Source of the DNA: Paracoccus sp. MKU1
GTDB taxonomy: Bacteria; Pseudomonadota; Alphaproteobacteria; Rhodobacterales; Rhodobacteraceae
DNA: 64,000 nucleotides
Assembly (NCBI RefSeq): GCF_001447385.1
Contig: NZ_LLWQ01000163.1
Location: forward strand, 1 to 64,000
Direction of reading: 5' to 3'
Part shown: in pieces, positions 8,916 to 16,590 of the stretch
Position numbering within the stretch: the first letter of the stretch is position 1
How the letters are laid out: the number at the start of each line of letters is the position of its first letter
Translations under genes and position numbers: made by a program
The notes under the pieces: model-generated
What the model was told of the DNA's origin: nothing
The model's input: the letters and a program-made list of their open reading frames with translations, nothing else
The model's database searches: none

Positions 8916-9952
8916 CAGGCAGCCTGCCTTTCATCCAGCGGCAGGCGCAGGTCGTCGCGGTCCCGCGCCGCACCCCCGCCCAGCCAGCCGGTCCGCCCCA
9001 GCGCCGGTCCCCGCCCCAGCGCGGGCGGCGGCACCTCGGGCGCAGAAAGCACCAGCCGCAGGTCGAAGCCGATCTCCTCGCCCATGGCAAAGCGCAGCAG
9101 GCGGCGCAGCGCCGCCCGTTCCGGGCCGTCCTCGGCCAGCCGGCGATATTGCGCAAGTGGCAGCGGTCCGACGACGATCTCGGCCCGCGCCTGCGGCTGA
9201 TAGACCCGCGGACCCAGCATCGCCCCCCGGCCCAGCCCGGCACGGGCACGGCCGAGGCGGCTGGCCAGGGCGGCGGGGATGTCCTGCCAATGCGGCACGA
9301 ACTCGTCCACCCGCACCGGCGCGTCCAGCAGGTCCGACAGCAGCGCCGCCAGCGTCTCGGGGCTGCGAACCTGGCCGGCCAGCCCGGTCGCATGGCGCAG
9401 GACCGGCGCGGGATCGTCCAGCGCCTCGGCACTGCCGGGCAGGCCGAGCCCGGCCAGCGCCGCGATCATCGCCGCAAGCCTGCCCTCGCGGCCGTGATCG
9501 GCGGCGAGGGCAGGCTGTGCCTCGGCAAAGGCGCGGTAGTAAAGCGCCATCATCCGGTGCTGGAGCAGGTTGCAGAACTCCAGGAAGGCGCGATCCGCCC
9601 CCGGCTCGGGCTGGGCGGAGCCGGCGAACCAGCGTTCGGACATGCGTTCCAGCATACGGCGGCTCAGATGCAGCGGCATCGGGCCTTCGGGGCCGAAAAG
9701 CCCGGTGATCTCCAGCGCGATGCGGGCGGGGGCGTCACCTTCGGCAGGGCTGAAGCGCGCGACCTCGCAGGCGGCGGGGCCCAGGCGGATTTCCTGGCCC
9801 AGCCGCGCCGGCTCCTGTTCCGGGCCGCCGACATGGCCGAAGCGGTGGCCGGGCGCTTCCAGCCGCCGCATCAGGGCGAAGGCCTCGATGCCGGGGGGCG
9901 GGGGCGGTTCCCCGGTCAGATCCGGGGGCGCAGGCCGGGCCGCATCGGCCAT
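8915..9952 (-). CDS. tssG: TssG baseplate protein
   Basis: A 345-residue protein starting MADAARPAPPDLTG. It carries the TssG (ImpH/VasB) features GIEAFALMRRLE near the N-terminus, LFGPEGPMPLHLSRRMLER in the middle and LGRGAMLGPRVYQPQARAEIVVGPL towards the C-terminus. TssG binds two TssF and one TssE in each baseplate wedge. The ATG at 9952 lies inside the 3' end of tssF (37-bp overlap); no better start is seen downstream. The stop shares one base with the tagH start. Confidence 0.93.
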   Translation of the reverse strand: MADAARPAPPDLTGEPPPPPGIEAFALMRRLEAPGHRFGHVGGPEQEPARLGQEIRLGPAACEVARFSPAEGDAPARIALEITGLFGPEGPMPLHLSRRMLERMSERWFAGSAQPEPGADRAFLEFCNLLQHRMMALYYRAFAEAQPALAADHGREGRLAAMIAALAGLGLPGSAEALDDPAPVLRHATGLAGQVRSPETLAALLSDLLDAPVRVDEFVPHWQDIPAALASRLGRARAGLGRGAMLGPRVYQPQARAEIVVGPLPLAQYRRLAEDGPERAALRRLLRFAMGEEIGFDLRLVLSAPEVPPPALGRGPALGRTGWLGGGAARDRDDLRLPLDERQAA

Positions 9953-11778
9953 GACATCTCCTCCTGTTTCTGCACAAGGCGGGTGCGGGTGCGCACGAAG
10001 GCGTTGACCGAGGCATGGCGCGCGAACAGCCGGTCGAGCAGCGCCGGCAGAAGCAGCCGGCTGGCCCCGGCCAGCGGCGCCTCGTCGATCTCCAGCGTGA
10101 TCTCGGTGCCGCGGCCGAAGGCCAGCGGGCCGGGCAGGTCCAGCCGTGCGATCACCGGGCGGCTCGATATGGCGGCGACGGCGCGGGCGTGGCGGGCGAG
10201 TTGCGGATCGCCGCGATCGGCGTAAAGCGCCAGCAGCGCGCAAAGCGGCGCGCCGTCGCGCCCGGCCTCGGCCAGCGACAGATGGCCCGAGGCAAGCTGC
10301 GCCACCAGCCGCCAGGTCAGGTCGTCCAGGCCCGCCGCGCCGCCCTGGCCCGCCTGCGGCGGCGCGCCCGCCAGCGCCGGTTGCGGCCGGCGCATCGGGC
10401 CCAACAGATCGACCCGCATCACCGGCTCGCCGCCCTCGGGCGTCAGCCGGGGGGTGTCGTCCAGGATCGGCAGGTCGCGATTGGTGCAAAGCGCGCGGAT
10501 GTCCAGCCGGCGCGGCATCCAGTCCCCGGCGCGCGAGACCGAGATCCACAGGTCGTGCCCGGCATAGGAACTGCGCATCTGGCCGCGCCGGATCTCGTCG
10601 GTGGCCGGGCGGCGGGGGCGGCGCTCGGCCCACCAGACCGGGCCGGCATGGCGCGGCGCCTCGGGGGCATGGGCGGGGCAGAGCAGCCCGTCCGCGCCCT
10701 CGCGGTCGGCATCGGCGACGCGGAGCAGGCGATAGACCTCGAAATCGCGGGTGCGGGCGCGGTCGGGATGGACCGGATGCGCCGTGGACCGCGCGTCGAG
10801 TTCCACGAAATTGCATTCCTTTTCGAACAGATTGACCAGCGGCGTCGCGAACAGTCGGAAATCGTCGCGGCCCAGCCCCTCCAGCAGCGGCTCGGGGCGG
10901 GCAAGCGGCACGGCAAGCTCCAGCGCCACGCCCTCGCCGCATTGCCGGGCGGCCGGGGCGAGCCCGTCCAGCCGCAGGTAGTGAAAGCGTTCCGGCATCA
11001 GGAAATAGTCGCGCAGCAGCCGAAAGCCCTCGAAGCTGCGGCGCAGGCGCGGGGTCAGCCCCTCGTCGTCGCCGGTGCCGACCAGTTCGGGCCGGTCGAG
11101 GGAAAGCGCCTGCGCGCCCGGCCGGGCGGGACGGGCCAGCGCCCCCAGCCCGTTGCCGAAGATCGCGTCGAACAGCGCCCCCGCCCGCGCGCTGCCGGCA
11201 AAGCACAGGTCGAGCCGCTCCAGCGCCAGTGCCGACAGCGCGGCCGGACCCGTCGCGTGCAGGCTGATGCGGATGCCCGCCTCGGCCCCCGGCGCGGCAA
11301 GGCCGGCGGCGGCCAGCGCGCCGCGGTCGGGCAGGTAATCCGCCGCCGCCAGCGCCAGTGGCCACAGCGTCACGGCCTGCGCGGTGGCATAGGTGGCGCG
11401 GGTGGCCAGCCCCTCGCGCGCGGCGGCGGTGAAGCGGCTGCCGCGCGGCACCGGATGCCCGCCCGCCATGGCCTGCACCTGCGGGCCGGGTTGCAGCACG
11501 CCGATGCCCATGGCCGGCCCCGGCGCGGCCAGGTCGGGCCAGAGCGCGTCCAGCACCCCGGCGGTGAAACGCTGGCCCTCGGCCTCGACCTTCATCCGCG
11601 TGCGGGCGGCCAGGAAGGCCACGCCCTCCAGCAGCCGCTCGACATAGGGGTCGGGGCAGGGCACCGCGTCCAGCGACAGGTTGCGCGCCACGTTGGGATG
11701 CAGCGCGGCGAATTCGCCGGCCAGCACCCGGATATGGTCCAGTTCGGCCTCGTAGGCGGCCAGGAAGGCGCGGTCCAT
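9916..11778 (-). CDS. tssF: TssF baseplate protein
   Basis: A 620-residue protein beginning MDRAFLAAYEAELDHIRVLAGEF, the standard opening of TssF (ImpG/VasA), followed by the conserved DPYVERLLEGVAFLAAR. It is the main wedge protein of the T6SS baseplate. The ATG at 11778 overlaps the tssE stop (ATGA), which fixes the start. Long open frames on the opposite strand across this gene are codon-bias shadows. Confidence 0.95.
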   Translation of the reverse strand: MDRAFLAAYEAELDHIRVLAGEFAALHPNVARNLSLDAVPCPDPYVERLLEGVAFLAARTRMKVEAEGQRFTAGVLDALWPDLAAPGPAMGIGVLQPGPQVQAMAGGHPVPRGSRFTAAAREGLATRATYATAQAVTLWPLALAAADYLPDRGALAAAGLAAPGAEAGIRISLHATGPAALSALALERLDLCFAGSARAGALFDAIFGNGLGALARPARPGAQALSLDRPELVGTGDDEGLTPRLRRSFEGFRLLRDYFLMPERFHYLRLDGLAPAARQCGEGVALELAVPLARPEPLLEGLGRDDFRLFATPLVNLFEKECNFVELDARSTAHPVHPDRARTRDFEVYRLLRVADADREGADGLLCPAHAPEAPRHAGPVWWAERRPRRPATDEIRRGQMRSSYAGHDLWISVSRAGDWMPRRLDIRALCTNRDLPILDDTPRLTPEGGEPVMRVDLLGPMRRPQPALAGAPPQAGQGGAAGLDDLTWRLVAQLASGHLSLAEAGRDGAPLCALLALYADRGDPQLARHARAVAAISSRPVIARLDLPGPLAFGRGTEITLEIDEAPLAGASRLLLPALLDRLFARHASVNAFVRTRTRLVQKQEEMSWPMRPGLRPRI

Positions 11779-12524
11779 CAGCCCTCCTCCAGCACCGTGG
11801 CGGCGGCGCCCGTGTCCAGGTCGATGGTGGTCAGCAGCCGCAGCCGTTCGGGGGCCGGGGCCATCAGCAACAGCCCCTCGATGCGCACGCGCAGGCCGGT
11901 GCGGGTGCCCGGCTCGACCCTGACGCGGATGGTGTCGCGGCGCAGGCGCGGCTCGAACACCGCCAGCACCTCGCGCAACTCGCGTGCCAGCGCCTCGTGG
12001 TCGAAATCGCCCGCGCGCCGCCCGGCAAAGGCCGGCACGCCGTAATTCAGCACCGAGGCGCGGACCTGGGGAAAATCGGCCAGCATCTCGGCCGGATCCT
12101 CGGCGCCGCCGGCGATGCCGGGGGGCGCGGCGCGGCGCTCGGTCCGGGTCAGCAGATAGCGCACCTCCAGCCGCTCGATGCCGAACAGGTCCTCGATGTC
12201 GCGGCGCACCGCCTCGCGCAGCACGTCGGGCGTGACCAGGATGCCGCGTTCCCGCAAGGCGGCGCGGCGGGCCTGCAATTGCGCCAGCGCCGCGAGGTCT
12301 CGCGCCTGCTCGGGGTCGAGCCCGTCCCGCCCCTCGCCCGCAAGCAGCGCCGCGAGCCGGGCGGCGCCGTGGCGCGTAGCCAGCGCCGCCTCGCGCCGGG
12401 TGATCTCGGCCGACAGCGCGGGCAGGTCGTCGATCAGCCGGTCCCACAGGCTGGGCTGCACCTCCTCGCGCCGCGCCTGAAGGGGCGCGGCGGTGCGGGG
12501 GCGGTCGGGGGCGGGGCTGGCCAT
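11778..12524 (-). CDS. tssE: TssE, gp25-like baseplate protein, long form
   Basis: A 248-residue protein whose second half is the gp25-like domain: RRDIEDLFGIERLEVRYLL, then VRASVLNYGVPAFAG, then FEPRLRRDTIRV. The opening LWDRL element is present near residue 26, but about 60 residues of Ala/Arg-rich helix separate it from the core, so the protein is clearly longer than the usual 140-170 residues. TssE bridges baseplate and sheath. Stop and start overlap tssF by one base. It is 26 bp downstream of hcp. Confidence 0.88.
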   Translation of the reverse strand: MASPAPDRPRTAAPLQARREEVQPSLWDRLIDDLPALSAEITRREAALATRHGAARLAALLAGEGRDGLDPEQARDLAALAQLQARRAALRERGILVTPDVLREAVRRDIEDLFGIERLEVRYLLTRTERRAAPPGIAGGAEDPAEMLADFPQVRASVLNYGVPAFAGRRAGDFDHEALARELREVLAVFEPRLRRDTIRVRVEPGTRTGLRVRIEGLLLMAPAPERLRLLTTIDLDTGAAATVLEEG

Positions 12525-12550
12525 GGCGATCCTGCGCGCATCCTATGCGG

Positions 12551-13039
12551 TCACTTGGCGGCCATCAGGTCGTATTCGACCTCGTGCTCGTCGCCTTTCG
12601 AATGGTCGTCGGCCTGCACGACGTACTTGATGGCGATCTTTTCGAACGAGATGCCGATCTGCTCGGCAATCGTGTCGATTTCCGGGGCGGGCTGGCTCTG
12701 GCTCATCGAATAGGAGGCGATGAGGCAGTTGGTCATGGTGATGGTCAAATAGTCCAGATGCGCCTCGCCCGAATCCTTGCGGACGGTGAAGGTCATCGTC
12801 TCGAAGGCCTTGCCCTGCATGCAGGCCAGCGCCAGATAGGGCGAGGCGGCATCATACCATTTGTAAAGCGTCAGGTCGCTGACGGTGGCGCGCCCGCGCA
12901 CGCGGCCCGACCCGGTCGCGGCCGAGCTTTTCTGCTCGGCCTTCAGGTCGGCGCCCCAGATGTCGATTTCGCCCTCGTGATCGGCCCGGCGCGATTCGCC
13001 GTCGATGCCGTCGATCTTGAGGTATCCGGTGAAAGCCAT
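12551..13039 (-). CDS. hcp: Hcp tube protein
   Basis: A 162-residue Hcp1-family protein (MAFTGYLKIDGIDGES at the start, EVEYDLMAAK at the end). Hcp hexamers stack into the inner tube that is propelled out of the cell with VgrG on its tip. Length and termini are those of a plain Hcp without a fused effector domain. It is separated from tssC by a 140-bp gap with a G/C hairpin and followed after 26 bp by tssE; such a gap often goes with higher or separate hcp expression, but no promoter is obvious. Confidence 0.95.
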   Translation of the reverse strand: MAFTGYLKIDGIDGESRRADHEGEIDIWGADLKAEQKSSAATGSGRVRGRATVSDLTLYKWYDAASPYLALACMQGKAFETMTFTVRKDSGEAHLDYLTITMTNCLIASYSMSQSQPAPEIDTIAEQIGISFEKIAIKYVVQADDHSKGDEHEVEYDLMAAK

Positions 13040-13144
13040 CTCACATCTCCCTGTTCGGCCTGTTCGGCAAGCCGGGTTTCAGACATGGCGGGGCCCGTCG
13101 GGGCCGCGTCAGGGGCCGCGCGCGTCATGGCGCCCGCGACCCGG

Positions 13145-13172
13145 TGCCCGGGAGCCCGCGCCCCCCCGGGCA
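13145..13172. other. G/C stem-loop between tssC and hcp
   Basis: TGCCCGGG and CCCGGGCA pair as an 8-bp stem with a 12-base loop, 8 bases past the tssC stop on the minus strand. There is no T-run, so it may be an mRNA processing or stabilising structure between tssC and the strongly expressed hcp rather than a terminator. Seen directly; the role is a guess. Confidence 0.4.
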
Positions 13173-13179
13173 AAGCGCG

Positions 13180-14694
13180 TCACGGCCCCTTGACCGAGGG
13201 CAGTTCCGAAACCAGCCGCAGCGAGGCGTTGATGCCTTCCAGCTGGTAATGCGGGCGCAGGTAGAAGCGGGCGGCGTAATAGCCCGGCCGGCCCTCGACG
13301 CTGTCCACCTGCACCTCGGCCTTGGCCAGCGGCCGCTTGGCCTTGGCCTTGTCGTCGGCCATGGCGGTATTGGCCAGCACATAGCGGTTGATCCACTCGG
13401 ACAGCCAGACCTCCATGTCGGCGCGTTCCTTGAAGGTGCCGATCTTGTCGCGGGCGATGGCCTTGAGGTAATGCGCGAAACGGCAGACCGGCAGCAGATA
13501 GGGCAGGTTCGCCGACAGCCGCTCGTTGGCCTGGGCGTCGGGATCGACCAGCCGCCCGGCGCGGGCCTCGCAATCCTGCAAGGTCTGCGCGCCCAGGAAG
13601 GCCGCGACATCGGTGTTCTTGCGATGCAGGATCGGCATCAGCCCCAGCTTGGCCAGTTCGTGCTCGCGCCGGTCGTCGATGGCGATCTCGGTGGGGCATT
13701 TCATCACCACCGAGCCGTCGTCGCTGGGGAAGGTATGCACCGGCAGGTTGGTGACGGCGCCGCCGGATTCCACGCCGCGGATCTGGCTGCCCCAGCCATA
13801 AAGCTTGTGGCTGCGGTTGATGTTCACCCCCATGGGGAAGGCCGCGTTCATCCAGACGTAATGGTCATGCTTGCCGTCGATCTCCTCGCGGAAGTCGAAG
13901 CCCTTGACCGGGATGGTGTCCGGCCCATAGGGCAGCCGCGCCAGCACGCGCGGCAGGGTCAGGCCGATATAGCGCGCATCCTCGCTTTCGCGCAGGCTTT
14001 GCCAGGCCGCGTAATCGGGCGAGGAGGTGACCATCTTCAGGTCCTGCGGATTGGGCAGTTCCTGCCAGCTTTCCATGCGGAACAGCCGGGGCGAGGCCGC
14101 CGCGATGAAGGGCGCATGGGCCGAGGCGCAGATCCCCGACAGGTTGCGCAGCAGCCCGACGTCGCGCGGATGGTGGCTGAATTCGTAATCGCCGACGATG
14201 CTGCCGAAGGGGGCGCCGCCGAAGCTGGAATATTCCTCGGTATAGAGCTTGCGGAACATGGGCGACTGGTCCCACATCTGCCCCTCGAAGTCCTCCAGCT
14301 GGTCGGCAAGCTCGTCCTTGGTGATGTTCAGCACCCGGATCTTGAGCATGGTGTCGGTTTCGGTGTTGTTCACCAGGTAATGCAGCCCGCGCCAGCTTCC
14401 CTCCATGCGGCGGATCTCGGGGGCGTGCAGCACCTCGTTCATCTGCGTGGTCAGCAGCTCGTCGATGCCGGCGATCAGCGACTTGATCGAGCGCACGGCA
14501 TTGCCGGAGATCGTGGCGCTGCCGGCCTTTTCGCGGGCGGCCAGGGCCAGGTTGGCGACCAGTTCGCGCAGCTTGGCGCTGTCGTCCTGTTCCTTGACGC
14601 GGAAGTCCTTTTCCAGAAGCGTGCCGAATTCGTCCAGATCGACGGCCTCGGCTTCGGCGGCGGCCTCGGTGCCCTTGAGTTCCTGTTCGGCCAT
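13180..14694 (-). CDS. tssC: TssC (VipB) contractile sheath large subunit
   Basis: A 504-residue sheath protein. The EVLHAPEIRRMEGSWRGLHYLV stretch near residue 90 and the DYEFSHHPRDVGLL and CRFAHYLKAIARDKIG blocks are strong TssC signatures. With TssB it forms the contractile sheath around the Hcp tube. It starts 3 bp after the tssB stop, so the pair are made in stoichiometric fashion from one message. Confidence 0.97.
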   Translation of the reverse strand: MAEQELKGTEAAAEAEAVDLDEFGTLLEKDFRVKEQDDSAKLRELVANLALAAREKAGSATISGNAVRSIKSLIAGIDELLTTQMNEVLHAPEIRRMEGSWRGLHYLVNNTETDTMLKIRVLNITKDELADQLEDFEGQMWDQSPMFRKLYTEEYSSFGGAPFGSIVGDYEFSHHPRDVGLLRNLSGICASAHAPFIAAASPRLFRMESWQELPNPQDLKMVTSSPDYAAWQSLRESEDARYIGLTLPRVLARLPYGPDTIPVKGFDFREEIDGKHDHYVWMNAAFPMGVNINRSHKLYGWGSQIRGVESGGAVTNLPVHTFPSDDGSVVMKCPTEIAIDDRREHELAKLGLMPILHRKNTDVAAFLGAQTLQDCEARAGRLVDPDAQANERLSANLPYLLPVCRFAHYLKAIARDKIGTFKERADMEVWLSEWINRYVLANTAMADDKAKAKRPLAKAEVQVDSVEGRPGYYAARFYLRPHYQLEGINASLRLVSELPSVKGP

Positions 14695-14697
14695 GGC

Positions 14698-15243
14698 TCA
14701 GCCCTCCGTCCCGTCGCTGGCCGGGCTCACCGCCTGCTCGGCGACGCGGGCCAGCAGCGGCTCGTCGTTCAGAAGCTGGGCGATGCGCTTTTCGGCGCTG
14801 GCCTTGCCGTCCATATAGCTCAGCAGTTCCTCGAGCTTGCGGCGCATCTTCATCAGCTCGGCCAGTTCGGGGATCTGCTCGGCGATGCGGTCGGGGGCGA
14901 AATCGCCCATGTTGCGAAAGGTCAGGTCCACGAACATCTCCTCCTCGCCGGCCTCCTCCTCGCCCTCCTTGCGGGGCAGGCGGTTCGGGATGCGGGCGGT
15001 GACACGGGGCGAAAGCGCCTCCATGAAGGCGGGGAAGCGGCCGGCATCCACCTCGACGAAGGACCGCTCGGCGGGAGGTTTCTGCGCCTCGCGCGAGGTG
15101 GACTTGCCCGCCAGATCCGCCATCACCCCCATGACGAAGGGCAGTTCGATGGTGGTCGGGCTGCCGTAATGCTCGACGTCATAGGCGATCTGCACCCTTG
15201 GGGCGCGATTGCGCTCGATTACCTTGGCCTTGCTCTCGCTCAT
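14698..15243 (-). CDS. tssB: TssB (VipA) contractile sheath small subunit
   Basis: A 181-residue protein with the TssB features RAPRVQIAYDVE, ELPFVMGVMADLAG and, later, FRNMGDFAPDRIAEQIPEL plus RKLEELLSYMDGKASAEK. It is the small sheath subunit and partner of TssC; the C-terminal region exposes the ClpV recognition element in the contracted sheath of related systems. Length is normal. It lies 57 bp downstream of tssA. Confidence 0.97.
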   Translation of the reverse strand: MSESKAKVIERNRAPRVQIAYDVEHYGSPTTIELPFVMGVMADLAGKSTSREAQKPPAERSFVEVDAGRFPAFMEALSPRVTARIPNRLPRKEGEEEAGEEEMFVDLTFRNMGDFAPDRIAEQIPELAELMKMRRKLEELLSYMDGKASAEKRIAQLLNDEPLLARVAEQAVSPASDGTEG

Positions 15244-15300
15244 CGCGGGTTACTCCCTGTCGCGGCGCCATCCGGCGCCGGCCCCGATTGCGCCCTGCCG

Positions 15301-16437
15301 TCAGCGTCCCTTGTCCTCGGTCACTCCGGCGACATTGCGGAATTCCTTCATCCCTCCCGGCGCCAGTTCCTCCATCAGTTGCAGGAAGTTCATCGGCACC
15401 ATCTTCCGCATCCGCCGCGCCAGATGCGGCAGCGGCGAGGCGGGTTCGTTGCGTTCGTAGAAGTCGATGATGAGGTCGAGACAGGTCTCGACCTCGGCGC
15501 GCGAGGCCAGCCTTGCCGGCAGTCCCGCCGATGCGGGAACGGCCGGGGCCGGCACGGGCATGGGCTTGGCAGCGGCCGTTCCCGCGGGCGTCTCGCCGCC
15601 CGGCTGCGTGGCCGGCTGCGCGGCCGGGGCGCGGGTGAATTGCGCCTGCGGGCTGGCCAGCGTCGCCGTCATCCGCTCCAGCAGCCGGTGCAGCGCCGGG
15701 AAGCGGGTCGGCGGATCCTCCCCGATGCGCGCGGCCAGCGCCGCCTCCAGCCGGGCAAGCGCCCGCAGCGCGGCGGCCAGCCCCGTCTCCAGCGCCGCCA
15801 CCGCCTCGGGCTCCATGTCGCGCGCGGCGCGGCAGGCGGTCAGCACCCGCGTCACCCTCGCCTCATGGCGGGCCTCGCGCTCGGCCTGCTCGGCGGCGGA
15901 AAGCCCGGTCGGCCCCTCGGCGGCCAGCATCGAGGGCGTGACCGCCCCCGCCGCCAGATCCCCGCCCGAGACCACCGGCAGGCCGCGCGGGGCAAGCACG
16001 GTGTTGAATTCCAGATCGCCCAGGATGCCGGCATCGGCATTCTCGATCTGGTAAAGCGCGTTGATGCGGCGCAATGCGCCCTCGCGCACCAGCTGGCCTT
16101 CGCGCAGGGCGGGGTGCAGGTGGTCCCACCAGGTCTCCAGCGTCTCGGCCAGCAGGTCCAGCCCTTCGGCCAGCCCCTCGGGGCCGCGCATGTTGGTCAT
16201 GATCCGCGCCACGACGACCAGCAGGCGCAGGTCGCGGCCGGTCTGGGCCAGCGCCTCGGCCTCCTCCAGCTGATGCGCCCAGTCCAGCGCCACGTCGCCG
16301 GTATTGCCCTTGGCCAGCTGTTCGGCCCGTGCCGCCCGAGAGGCCCCGTCCAGCGCCCGCTCGAGTGCCAGAAATCTCATGTCGTTGCGAAGATCCATAC
16401 CGGCGGAATCCGGCACGGCAAGCGGAGCGAGAAACAT
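15301..16437 (-). CDS. tssA: TssA (ImpA family) cap/baseplate protein
   Basis: A 378-residue protein. The N-terminal ImpA domain reads APLAVPDSAGMDLRNDMRFLALERAL, as in TssA proteins. The C-terminus (RAEVETCLDLIIDFYERNEPASPLPHLARRMRKMV) matches the usual TssA tail. I chose the ATG at 16437, just ahead of the ImpA domain and preceded by AAAAGG at a workable distance; upstream in-frame ATGs at 16491 and 16572 would add residues not seen in the family. TssA primes sheath polymerisation. It sits between the kinase gene and tssB. Confidence 0.9.
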   Translation of the reverse strand: MFLAPLAVPDSAGMDLRNDMRFLALERALDGASRAARAEQLAKGNTGDVALDWAHQLEEAEALAQTGRDLRLLVVVARIMTNMRGPEGLAEGLDLLAETLETWWDHLHPALREGQLVREGALRRINALYQIENADAGILGDLEFNTVLAPRGLPVVSGGDLAAGAVTPSMLAAEGPTGLSAAEQAEREARHEARVTRVLTACRAARDMEPEAVAALETGLAAALRALARLEAALAARIGEDPPTRFPALHRLLERMTATLASPQAQFTRAPAAQPATQPGGETPAGTAAAKPMPVPAPAVPASAGLPARLASRAEVETCLDLIIDFYERNEPASPLPHLARRMRKMVPMNFLQLMEELAPGGMKEFRNVAGVTEDKGR

Positions 16438-16590
16438 AGGGGAAACCTTTTCAAAGGCCGCATTATGTTCTTCTCGAAATGAGAAAATCATCTCACGGAC
16501 TCGGGCTTTGCGCAATGAAATCCTGCGGATCGGCCGATAGGCCCCGGCCGGGCGCGCGGCCGCCCGGCGCATGCCGCGCCGCGGGGGATG

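Noticed and set aside
13144..16482. Open frame of 1112 codons on the plus strand opposite tssC, tssB and tssA
   Set aside because: Mirror of real T6SS genes; hydrophobic and Gly-rich stretches come from complemented codons.
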